64,000 bases of DNA from Flavobacterium jejuense (lineage in GTDB: Bacteria > Bacteroidota > Bacteroidia > Flavobacteriales > Flavobacteriaceae). A program made the translations under genes and the position numbers. Numbering within the stretch: position 1 is the first letter of the stretch; every line of letters begins with the position of its first letter. Below, piece by piece: positions 45,681 through 53,990 of this stretch. The notes under the pieces were generated by a model that worked only from the letters and a program-made list of their open reading frames with translations, was not told where the DNA came from and made no database searches. The DNA lies in contig NZ_VEVQ02000001.1 in NCBI RefSeq assembly GCF_006491595.2, forward strand, positions 1 through 64,000. Reading direction: 5' to 3'.

Positions 45681-47041
45681 TTGTTTTAAATAAAGTAATC
45701 GAACAGAATGCAGTGGTCGTAACCCGAGAACTAGAGTGGCTAAACCTAGTTATAGAAACGCAGTTGGCACTTCATTTCCATCAGGAAACACCGTATCAAT
45801 CGATAGCTGAGTTGCCTGTTCCAAACATAGCCCATGAAGAAGGTTATTATGCCGAATTTCTGCAAAAAAACCAACTAAACCCAGCAGAAAGGTTGGTGCT
45901 TATATTGGCATTGGTACCTCATATAAAACCAGCAGTATTGGATATTCTAATGACCAAAAATACCCATTATGACCGAAGGTATAGTGAGTTTGGAGGTCTC
46001 TTTTTAGAAGGACATTCAGGTTTAATTCCTACAGCAGAAACCGCTCTGTTTATTTTGGCAGGAGACGATTTAGGAAAACGCTTGAGCTATCATTATATTT
46101 TTAGCCCTAATCATATTTTGACTAGCAGTCAGATAATCAAAGGGGTTGGGCAGAAAAAAGGGATGCCTAGACTTAGCGGTACTTGGTTGGTTGCCAATGA
46201 ATATGTAGAACCTCTTATAAGCGGTGAACCCTATCATCCTTCTTATAGTGAAGACTTTCCAGCGCAACTAATTACCACAAACATGGAATGGGATGATATT
46301 ATCGTGAGTAAAAAAACGGCTGAAAGTTTACTGGAAATTCAGCAGTGGGTGGAATATGGAGATATATTGATGCATGACTTAGGATTAAGCAAACTCCTAA
46401 AACCAGGGTATAAAAGCCTTTTTTATGGTCCACCAGGAACTGGTAAAACCATGACGGCAGCCTTACTTGGAAAAAGTACTAATAGACCGGTTTATAAATT
46501 AGACCTCAGTATGGTGGTTTCTAAATACATTGGAGAAACCGAAAAAAACTTAGCCAAGGTATTCGACCAAGCAGAAAAGTACAACTGGATTTTATTTTTT
46601 GATGAAGCTGATTCCCTTTTTGGCAAACGGACACAAGTAACTAGTGCTAATGACCGTTACGGAAATCAAGAAATAGGCTATTTGTTGCAACGCATAGAAG
46701 ATTTTCCGGGTGTTGTTATTTTGGCATCCAACCTGAAAGAAAACATTGACGATGCCTTTACCCGTCGTTTTCAATCGATGGTAGCTTTTCGAATGCCTAA
46801 TGCAGAAGAACGTTTTCAACTGTGGCAACAATCTTTTTCTGCTAAATTGCCCTTAGATCCTGCCATAGATTTAAGAGACATTGCCGAAAAGTATGCCTTA
46901 GCTGGTGGTGTGATGATTAATGTAGTACGAAAAGCCACATTAAGAGCCGTAACCCAACAACAGCAAACCATATCACAAAAAGAACTTGAAACCGCCATAC
47001 AGCAAGAGTTACAAAAGGAAGGTATTATTTTGAATGGATAA
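45671..47041 (+). CDS. eCIS AAA+ ATPase (Afp15-like)
   Basis: The 456-residue protein has an N-terminal domain of about 200 residues and an AAA+ core: Walker A GPPGTGKT at residues 253-260, Walker B and catalytic acid LFFDEAD with D311-E312, sensor 1 LASNLKENID and arginine-finger region DAFTRRFQ. All key residues are present. The homologous Afp15/PVC15 is needed for assembly or effector loading and is not part of the particle shaft. I place the start at 45671 (MDVVVLNK); another in-frame ATG at 45644 would overlap the tape measure by 37 bases. The ATPase is the last particle gene before the effectors. Confidence 0.9.
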   Translation: MDVVVLNKVIEQNAVVVTRELEWLNLVIETQLALHFHQETPYQSIAELPVPNIAHEEGYYAEFLQKNQLNPAERLVLILALVPHIKPAVLDILMTKNTHYDRRYSEFGGLFLEGHSGLIPTAETALFILAGDDLGKRLSYHYIFSPNHILTSSQIIKGVGQKKGMPRLSGTWLVANEYVEPLISGEPYHPSYSEDFPAQLITTNMEWDDIIVSKKTAESLLEIQQWVEYGDILMHDLGLSKLLKPGYKSLFYGPPGTGKTMTAALLGKSTNRPVYKLDLSMVVSKYIGETEKNLAKVFDQAEKYNWILFFDEADSLFGKRTQVTSANDRYGNQEIGYLLQRIEDFPGVVILASNLKENIDDAFTRRFQSMVAFRMPNAEERFQLWQQSFSAKLPLDPAIDLRDIAEKYALAGGVMINVVRKATLRAVTQQQQTISQKELETAIQQELQKEGIILNG

Positions 47042-47227
47042 AAACCGTGAATTTGAGTAGTTAGTATAAAAGCATCTCGATACATTTTTTGTTCCGCTAT
47101 TGCTGCACAAAAAACACTCGATGTGACGCAAAAAAAGTAAAACATGCTCGTCAGGCGGAGTGATTTTTCGGAATGCTAATGGAGAAAAATTGTATCGTAA
47201 CCCAATATAATAAAAAGCAAATAAGTT

Positions 47228-47717
47228 ATGAAAACACAAAACGACATAACCCAAGAAAAAGAAACTACTCCTGTACAAAGAATACAACAAGAAGCTAGCG
47301 ATGGTGGTACGGCACAATTGGTAGACAACCGAGAATCTACTACTATTCAGCGTAAGTTGCAAGACTCCATGAGTGCTGCTACAGAGAATACTACAAATCC
47401 AATACAACGAAAAAATAACACAGGCTTGCCTGATAACCTAAAAACAGGAATAGAAAATCTTTCTGGTTATAGTATGGATGATGTAAAAGTACATTACAAT
47501 TCTAGTAAACCAGCACAATTGCAAGCTCATGCTTATGCACAGGGAACAGATATTCATTTAGCATCAGGACAAGAAAAGCATTTGCCTCATGAAGCTTGGC
47601 ATGTGGTACAGCAAAAACAAGGACGAGTTAAACCTACTAAGCAATTAAAAAGTAAAGTTAATATTAACGATGATACAGGTTTGGAGAGAGAGGCGGATGT
47701 GATGGGGGATAGAGTAG
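47228..47717 (+). repeat. Triplicated effector leader module (copies at 47228-47717, 50052-50543, 51751-52241)
   Basis: The first about 160 codons of three consecutive effector genes are nearly the same, with the DNA also largely identical from LVDNREST onwards. They encode a variable 20-residue head, LQDSMSAATENTTNPIQRK, LPDNLKTGIENLSGYSMDD and the DUF4157 core ending EADVMG. Beyond this the three genes share nothing. This indicates copying of a delivery module in front of new payloads and makes the area prone to recombination. Confidence 0.9.
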
Positions 47718-50035
47718 CTTCAGCTGTATTTCAATCATTTCATAATAAATCAGTATCTACAGGGGGAAGTGCTAAACCCTCGTCTAGTTTTATTGTACAA
47801 AGAAAAGAACAAGGAAAGAAAAAAAAGTCTAAAGAATCTCAGCTAAGTAATCTTACCTCATTTGGTCCGTTTTCTAGATATTCTAAACAAAAAAAACAGT
47901 CAATAGAAAGAATGTTAACCACATTATTTATGAATTATGGAGTTTCTTATAAAACTGCCAAAAATGTCAAAAACCTATTGGTCAAGTTGAGCATAGATGA
48001 TCTTCGAGTCTTGGAAGAAAACATGAATAATCTGATCGGAAATGATGTAAGTATTCAAGTAATTGAGAAAGTATTTTTACCTCTTACAGGGATTAATTTG
48101 TTTGAACAAGAAGAAGAGAACGATAATAAAGAGACCAACGAACATAAACTGAGCATCAAAGCATTTCAAGAATTATTCTCACTAGGTAATATCCTTGGAA
48201 TAATTCTATTGTCTAATGGTGATGCATTTTATAATACGACCAGCGAACTACCGAGAATTATAGATCGACAAAACGTCAAAGAATTAGATAATATTTCCGC
48301 ACAATTAAATGAAGTAGATGTTAATAAGGGAGCAAGACTATTAGAGATTATCAATGATATAAATAAAAATGGCACAGAAAGGTCATTGTTGGATTTAAAT
48401 ATTGCATTGCGTAGCGTAAACTCGCCAAAAGAGAATGTAATCCAAGAACTTATAAATAACCTTCCTAATACAGAGGAAGCACTTGAAGCCGTTGAAAAGC
48501 TAGAAGATGAATTGATAACAAAAAGTGATGATACGACTATAGGGCTAACCATTAATTTACATAAGATATTTCATTTGAAGAAAACCGAAATATTGGAGAC
48601 TTTGATAGAGAATGAAGTTAATAAAAAAGATGCAAACCCTTTACTTAATCCATTAAAAAGTATAGGTAAGGAGAACTATTGGAAAATGTTAATTGATGGG
48701 AATGTCCATAAGTATAAAGACAAACACTTTTACAACAGATCCAAGGGTTTTATGGCATCTATGATGAAGGGGCTCTACCTAATTGTTAGAGAGGCTGGTA
48801 ACGAGTTATCCGTTGATTTTCTGACACTACTGCACGATAAAGCTACTTCAAAAGTGACAAATGAAGGAATAGAGGGAGAAATTTTAGAAAAACATATAGA
48901 CTTTGAGAATCTTGAAAAAGATACTGATTTAATCATAGACAAACCATTATTCTTAAATGCTAAATTTCTTCAAACCCCAGGGATTAAGAATCAAAGTAAT
49001 AGATGGGGTATAAATCAGGGAACACCTGAGGGGAGCAAAGAGTTGGGCGAATTAATAGCTGATTTAGACAAGCAATTAAAGAAGTCTTATTTTCTTAAAG
49101 ACCCTGGAGGAAATGGAAATAGTTGGCATTCAGGTAAAGGAATTAATGTAGAAAAATCAACGGAAAAATTGCTTCAATATTCCATCGATAGATATAATGC
49201 TGAGATTGGAAATGCAAAGACTAAGGATGAAAAGTTGGAAATCATTATTGACTGCTGCCGGCGATTAGGTGTCATTCACCCATTTTTAGATGCCAATGGA
49301 CGGACCATTCAAATATTGCTACTAAACAAACTACTACTCGATAATGACCTTGCTCCAACGGCTATGTATATGCAGGATTTTATGATTGGAAGATCTAAAA
49401 AGGAGTTAATACATCTTATTAAACGAGGTCAACAATATTTAAGAGATGAGGTTTCTACGATCGACCCATCAGGTAGTTTGACTAAAATTAGCCTCTCGTT
49501 ATCAAATGCTTGGGTGTCGATGAAATCTTTTTTTAAAAACAAAAAAAAGAAGGAAATGACAGATGTTATAAAACACTTTGATCGCCTAAATAATCCCGGT
49601 GGAGGAGATTGTCTGTTCCATTCAATTTCGCAATTGCTTCAACATCACCGAGGATTAACAATAAGTGCATTCAAACTCCGGAAGAGTGTAATTAAATTCT
49701 ATCGGCAGAAAGAAAACAATGCGTGGAACATTATCACTGAAGGTAGAAGAAGTGTCAGAACTGGGGAAAATACATTTGACAACCAGAAAAACTATTTCAA
49801 TTTTATGAAAAAGGAAGGAAGTTGGGCTACTGATTCAGAAATAGGCGCGTTAAGTGAATTATACCATATAAACATTTGTATTGTACAACCAGGGAATCAA
49901 TACCATGAGGTATTTACTGGATTTGGTAAAAGAACTTTTGTTCACGCCGACTCGCTTCTTAATCTTCAAAACACCATATGTATTTATCATCAACAAAATT
50001 TACATTTCGAAGCACTTGTCCTTAACAATGGCTAG
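47228..50035 (+). CDS. eCIS effector 1: DUF4157 leader with Fic and OTU-like cysteine protease domains
   Basis: 935 residues. Residues 1-70 are a leader with QR-type motifs and 73-155 are DUF4157, with the metalloprotease-like HEAWH at 121-125. The helical middle (about 210-590) is unassigned. A Fic domain follows at about 600-740, with HPFLDANGRT at 684-693, including the catalytic H684; family members attach AMP or other groups to target proteins. The C-terminal domain (about 780-930) matches OTU cysteine proteases: GGGDCLFHSIS with C795, WATDSEIGALSELY, and HFEAL with H926. OTU enzymes cut ubiquitin, which bacteria lack, so the target should be a eukaryote. An IVQRK motif marks the end of the leader. 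No signal peptide, as expected for tube-loaded cargo. Confidence 0.85.
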   Translation: MKTQNDITQEKETTPVQRIQQEASDGGTAQLVDNRESTTIQRKLQDSMSAATENTTNPIQRKNNTGLPDNLKTGIENLSGYSMDDVKVHYNSSKPAQLQAHAYAQGTDIHLASGQEKHLPHEAWHVVQQKQGRVKPTKQLKSKVNINDDTGLEREADVMGDRVASAVFQSFHNKSVSTGGSAKPSSSFIVQRKEQGKKKKSKESQLSNLTSFGPFSRYSKQKKQSIERMLTTLFMNYGVSYKTAKNVKNLLVKLSIDDLRVLEENMNNLIGNDVSIQVIEKVFLPLTGINLFEQEEENDNKETNEHKLSIKAFQELFSLGNILGIILLSNGDAFYNTTSELPRIIDRQNVKELDNISAQLNEVDVNKGARLLEIINDINKNGTERSLLDLNIALRSVNSPKENVIQELINNLPNTEEALEAVEKLEDELITKSDDTTIGLTINLHKIFHLKKTEILETLIENEVNKKDANPLLNPLKSIGKENYWKMLIDGNVHKYKDKHFYNRSKGFMASMMKGLYLIVREAGNELSVDFLTLLHDKATSKVTNEGIEGEILEKHIDFENLEKDTDLIIDKPLFLNAKFLQTPGIKNQSNRWGINQGTPEGSKELGELIADLDKQLKKSYFLKDPGGNGNSWHSGKGINVEKSTEKLLQYSIDRYNAEIGNAKTKDEKLEIIIDCCRRLGVIHPFLDANGRTIQILLLNKLLLDNDLAPTAMYMQDFMIGRSKKELIHLIKRGQQYLRDEVSTIDPSGSLTKISLSLSNAWVSMKSFFKNKKKKEMTDVIKHFDRLNNPGGGDCLFHSISQLLQHHRGLTISAFKLRKSVIKFYRQKENNAWNIITEGRRSVRTGENTFDNQKNYFNFMKKEGSWATDSEIGALSELYHINICIVQPGNQYHEVFTGFGKRTFVHADSLLNLQNTICIYHQQNLHFEALVLNNG

Positions 50036-50051
50036 TTTGCAAAATATACCT

Positions 50052-51542
50052 ATGAAAACACATACCGATAAAACCCAAGAACCCAAAAAAGAAACTATAC
50101 AACGTGTACAACTAGAGTCTAGTAATGGTGGTACAGCACAATTGGTAGACAACCGAGAGTCTACTACTATTCAGCGTAAGTTACAAGACTCCATGAGTGC
50201 TGCTACAGAGAATACTACAAATCCAATACAACGAAAAGCCAACAAAACAGGCTTACCAGATAACCTAAAAACAGGCATTGAAAATTTATCTGGTTATAGT
50301 ATGGATGATGTACTTGTACATTACAATTCTAGTAAACCAGCACAATTACAAGCTCATGCTTATGCGCAAGGCACTGATATTCATTTAGCACCAGGACAAG
50401 AAAAACATTTGCCTCATGAAGCTTGGCATGTGGTACAGCAAAAACAAGGACGAGTTAAACCTACTAAGCAACTAAAAAGCAAAGTAAATATCAATGATGA
50501 TGCGGGGTTAGAGAAAGAAGCCGATGTGATGGGAGAAAAGGTAGAAAACCCAAAGGCATTCAAACCGTTAAGAAAAACAAAATTGTTAACATCTCGATAT
50601 ACATCAATACAAAGAAAGTTAATACCCGGTGTTAAAGATGGATATGACCTGAAAAAAGCGAAAGAAGAATTAAGAGAATTAGAAGAAAAAATATTGAATT
50701 TTACAGATGATAATGACAGGGTGCGACGACTTATTCTGAATCCAGATGTAGACATTATTGTAAATTTTTCTAATGTGGAGGATCAATATGGAGGGGCTTA
50801 TTATAATCCGAAAGACAATTCTTTAAACATAAACATCAATCAAACCGAGTCAGTTCCAAAGAATGAAAACAGGGAGCGTATACTAGATACAAGCAAAACT
50901 CCCCCGCAGTCTAATTTCAAAATTGTAACGCCATCTAAAAAGAATAAAGGTACTCATTTTGGTTATATGTCGGCTGCAACAACCCTATACCATGAGTTAG
51001 GTCATTTTGTACAATTTGATCAATTAGGAGCTTCCGCAAGTGTAAAAGCAGATTCCACTGCTGGTCAATATTTAATTGAAGCACATAATATACTAATAAC
51101 AGAAAATAAAATGGCTTACCAGACTGGAGAGCCATTGCGCACGGACTATCGCAGTACTGAAGGATTGAAAAAAAATGAATTACCAGAAGATTTTAGCCAA
51201 CGTGTTGATTTTATTTCATCTAAAGAAGGTTTTAAGACAGTAAATCCTCGTGTTGATAGAGTAATTGGTCGTTCTGCTACAAAAGAATTTTTGGGTTTAT
51301 TTTTAGATTATTTTACTAATACTATTGGGCCCTGGTATGAAAAAGAACTTAAAAATAATTCTACTGAGTTGTTTAAAAAAGAATATGAAACTATAGTAAT
51401 ACTTTTTATGGATGCCTATTGGGTAGTGGGTAAGAATATGAGAGAGTCGCAGAAGGGGTTACTTTTAACGATGATGGATAGTGTTTACTTATTAATAAAA
51501 GGGCATGATTCTGAATCTGAGATCTTGCCTCCGCAGCCGTAA
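50052..51542 (+). CDS. eCIS effector 2: DUF4157 leader with M91/NleD-like zinc metalloprotease
   Basis: 496 residues. I choose the start at 50052 (MKTHTDKTQ) because it matches the leaders of effectors 1 and 3; the frame is open 57 codons upstream, but that part lies inside effector 1. The DUF4157 HEAWH is at 122-126. After SIQRKLIPG (about residue 195) comes a domain with a second zinc motif, HELGH at 314-318 in ATTLYHELGHFVQF, and a downstream TENKMAYQTGEPLRTDY. That resembles the tENklR-e-G-plR-sY pattern of M91 proteases, whose member NleD cleaves host JNK/p38 kinases. The substrate here is unknown. It follows effector 1 after 16 bases, so they are co-transcribed. Confidence 0.78.
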   Translation: MKTHTDKTQEPKKETIQRVQLESSNGGTAQLVDNRESTTIQRKLQDSMSAATENTTNPIQRKANKTGLPDNLKTGIENLSGYSMDDVLVHYNSSKPAQLQAHAYAQGTDIHLAPGQEKHLPHEAWHVVQQKQGRVKPTKQLKSKVNINDDAGLEKEADVMGEKVENPKAFKPLRKTKLLTSRYTSIQRKLIPGVKDGYDLKKAKEELRELEEKILNFTDDNDRVRRLILNPDVDIIVNFSNVEDQYGGAYYNPKDNSLNININQTESVPKNENRERILDTSKTPPQSNFKIVTPSKKNKGTHFGYMSAATTLYHELGHFVQFDQLGASASVKADSTAGQYLIEAHNILITENKMAYQTGEPLRTDYRSTEGLKKNELPEDFSQRVDFISSKEGFKTVNPRVDRVIGRSATKEFLGLFLDYFTNTIGPWYEKELKNNSTELFKKEYETIVILFMDAYWVVGKNMRESQKGLLLTMMDSVYLLIKGHDSESEILPPQP

Positions 51543-51750
51543 GGTGTGCTGTCAGAGAGTCGAAAGATTCTTATAGCTATAAATAAGATGATAGGAGTTA
51601 AATATACTGATTCTGTTTACAGAAGCTAATTCCCGCTCTACGAAGTCTCCTGACTTCGGAGCATTAAGAACAAAGAGAATAACACAACGTCACAAACAAT
51701 AGTAGGCTTTCCAAAAAAATAAAATAGCAAAATATTTTGTTTTATAAACT

Positions 51751-53454
51751 ATGAAAACACAAACGGATATAACCCAAGAACAGCAAAGTTGTCCTACACA
51801 AAGAGTACAGCAAGAAACTAGTAATGGCGGTACAACACAATTGGTAGATAACCGAGAGTCTACTTCCGTTCAGCGTAAGTTGCAAGACTCCATGAGTGCT
51901 GCTACAGAGAATACTACAAATCCCATACAACGAAAAAATAACACAGGCTTACCCGACAACCTAAAAACAGGTATTGAAAATTTATCTGGTTATAGTATGG
52001 ATGATGTAAAAGTACATTACAATTCTAGTAAACCAGCACAATTACAAGCACACGCTTATGCACAGGGCACGGATATTCATTTGGCATCTGGACAAGAAAA
52101 GTACTTGCCTCACGAAGCTTGGCATGTAGTACAGCAAAAGCAAGGACGGGTAAAGCCTACAAGGCAGTTAAAAAGTAAAGTGACTATTAATGATGATGAT
52201 GCGTTAGAGAGAGAGGCAGATGTAATGGGAGGAAGGGCAACACAGTTCATCCCTACTACAGTAGTGGAACCCACACAGTTAAAAATTAAAAAATCAATAG
52301 GTTCCAATTTTGTGCAGCGTTATAAAACAAAAGAAAAAGGTCTAACCGTAGCTGGAGAGCTTCACAATAAATCACCACAGCATAGAGAAATTGAAGGGGA
52401 GTTTGCTAAAAATATCAAGAAACAAGAAGGAGATACTAAATCTGACAAATGGATTTGGACAGAAGACCAAATGCCTGGAATTAAGGAAGGAGAAGCTATT
52501 AAAAGTGAGAACCCTAAACATTTAGCTGTTAGTGACATTGATAGAATCAAGTATTATTATACTATTCTTATAGAAGAACTAAAGAAGGAGGGTACAACTT
52601 CACATGGTTCCTTAAAAGTATATATAAAAGCAATTGTCACTGCGAAAAGTGAAATAGAACGAGATTTAGAAAATGCAGGTATTCGAGATACTAATCTGTT
52701 TAGCGAGATTCAAGACATGAAGAATCATGATTTTACTAGATACCTTGTATTATGTGAAACTGATTTTGAAGAGGGTGATAGAAAAAAAATTTTAGAAGAG
52801 AAAGATAAAGAAGGTTTTATTAAAATTATTGATAATATAGATATAGCTATTAGTAAATTGATAAAAGATATTCCGCATGGGAGAGAAATATCTCATAATT
52901 TCATTCGTTCTAGAGCGATGCATGAATTGGCTAATAAAAAACGCGAGGTAAATGGTATTTGGTTAATTGGACAGTATCATGTTCAGGAAATTCAGGAACA
53001 CTTTAGAAATACTATTAAATATGATTTGGTTTCTATTTTTGATTTCAATGAGGATATTAGGGAATATTCAAAAGGACTTAAAGGAAATCAAGAAAAGGAT
53101 ATAGGAAATAGGATGGGAGAGATTGCTATAGCAGCTAGACTAATTAGATCGAGTATAGATCACTTAAAAAAAGAAGAAAGAAAAGAGACCGATGATCGGT
53201 TTTATATTGAAAGGTTTGTTGATAGTATTTATACTTTAAATGATATACAAGAAAAAGACATTACAATTAGTAATCCTATAAAAAGTATTATAACGGAGAT
53301 CAATAATAAATTTGCCTTTATGATTTTATTTAGGGGTATGAATGATGCTTTTTTTACACATCATCGTAATGCTGTACTAAAAGTCATTACAAATAAAAAT
53401 TATGAAAGGGTATGTGAACTAGAAGAATTGAGTAAAGGCGCTAGTATTTTATAA
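51751..53454 (+). CDS. eCIS effector 3: DUF4157 leader with EreA/ChaN/TraB-like C-terminal domain
   Basis: 567 residues. Leader and DUF4157 (HEAWH at 121-125) match effectors 1 and 2. After NFVQRYKTK (about residue 190) the payload starts with GLTVAGELHNKSPQHREIE, continues through helices, and has HNFIRSRAMHELANKKREV directly before GIWLIGQYHVQEIQ. Two G-x-x-H sites at strand ends, with an Arg-rich R-x-R-x-M helix before the second, are the hallmark of the TIKI/TraB, ChaN and erythromycin-esterase-like fold, which also appears in toxins. Catalytic activity is not predictable. A 208-bp gap separates it from effector 2, with a small hairpin (51642-51659), so it may have its own promoter. A terminator follows. 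Confidence 0.7.
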   Translation: MKTQTDITQEQQSCPTQRVQQETSNGGTTQLVDNRESTSVQRKLQDSMSAATENTTNPIQRKNNTGLPDNLKTGIENLSGYSMDDVKVHYNSSKPAQLQAHAYAQGTDIHLASGQEKYLPHEAWHVVQQKQGRVKPTRQLKSKVTINDDDALEREADVMGGRATQFIPTTVVEPTQLKIKKSIGSNFVQRYKTKEKGLTVAGELHNKSPQHREIEGEFAKNIKKQEGDTKSDKWIWTEDQMPGIKEGEAIKSENPKHLAVSDIDRIKYYYTILIEELKKEGTTSHGSLKVYIKAIVTAKSEIERDLENAGIRDTNLFSEIQDMKNHDFTRYLVLCETDFEEGDRKKILEEKDKEGFIKIIDNIDIAISKLIKDIPHGREISHNFIRSRAMHELANKKREVNGIWLIGQYHVQEIQEHFRNTIKYDLVSIFDFNEDIREYSKGLKGNQEKDIGNRMGEIAIAARLIRSSIDHLKKEERKETDDRFYIERFVDSIYTLNDIQEKDITISNPIKSIITEINNKFAFMILFRGMNDAFFTHHRNAVLKVITNKNYERVCELEELSKGASIL

Positions 53455-53482
53455 CCAAAAGATAGAAGTATCAGAATCAAAT

Positions 53483-53523
53483 AAAAAGCGAAGCAAAATA
53501 GATTTTTTTGGTTCGCTTTTTTA
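53483..53523 (+). terminator. Terminator after the effector genes
   Basis: AAAAAGCGAA pairs with TTCGCTTTTT across a 20-base AT-rich loop, followed by TT. It starts 29 bases after effector 3 and probably ends the effector transcript. Confidence 0.7.
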
Positions 53524-53550
53524 TTTGTTGTAATTTATAGTTTTCGTAGC

Positions 53551-53820
53551 TATAAATTCAGTAATTGATATATTGAGTTTAGTGTCTGTTCTATTAAATT
53601 TAGTAATTGACATATTAAGTTTAGTATTTGTTCTATTAAATTTAGTAATTGACATATTAAGTTTAGTATTTGTTCTATTAAATTTAGTAATTGACATATT
53701 AAGTTTAGTGTTTGCTCTATTAAATTTAGTAATTGACATATTAAGTTTAATGTTTGCTCTATTAAATTTAGTATTTGCTATATTTTATTTAGTTTTTGTA
53801 ACTATAAATTTAGTAATTAC
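53551..53820. repeat. 42-bp minisatellite, about six units, built from 21-bp half-units
   Basis: Units begin at 53551, 53593, 53635, 53677, 53719 and 53761. The two halves of a unit follow ATTAARTTTAGTAWTTG, so the array is made of 21-bp (seven-codon) elements. Because 42 is a multiple of three, both strands stay open. The plus strand would give a very hydrophobic peptide of repeated VIDILSL and VFVLLNL. The minus strand would give polar MSITKFN and RTNTKLN. No ordinary start is placed for either, so I treat it as a repeat and not a gene. It separates the effectors from the lysis-like module. Confidence 0.85.
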
Positions 53821-53990
53821 AATAGGTTAAATCCAATCGACTTAATAATACTCTTCTCACCTCCTTTTATAAAACCAATGTCGTAAAATTCCTCTCATTT
53901 GGCGTTTTTGTGATAGTACTTCCAAAGGCATCTAAGTACATTTGAATAGATTTCACATGTATTATTAATTCTTGTAAAGCAAACAAAAAC

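Noticed and set aside
27964..47041. Prophage or type VI secretion system
   Set aside because: No capsid, portal, terminase or integrase belongs to the block and no TssJ/L/M membrane complex; AAA+ ATPase, DUF4255 and gene order fit eCIS.
49881..50051. 57-codon N-terminal extension of effector 2
   Set aside because: It lies inside the coding region of effector 1, is rich in aromatic residues, and the leader homologous to effectors 1 and 3 begins exactly at the Met at 50052.
51642..51659. Perfect 7-bp hairpin between effectors 2 and 3
   Set aside because: CGAAGTC/GACTTCG is not followed by a T run, so I do not call it a terminator; it may still structure the leader of effector 3.
53551..53820. 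Possible CRISPR array
   Set aside because: The repeats are directly adjacent without unique spacers and there are no cas genes nearby.
53573..53830. Hydrophobic 85-residue open frame (TTG start) and its antisense 72-residue frame
   Set aside because: Both are produced by a 42-bp repeat whose length is a multiple of three; no sensible start signal or family, so kept as a repeat only.
53880..53925. Reverse-strand peptide RQMRGILRHWFYKR
   Set aside because: Protein-like for about 14 codons but too short and without start or family; not reported as a gene.
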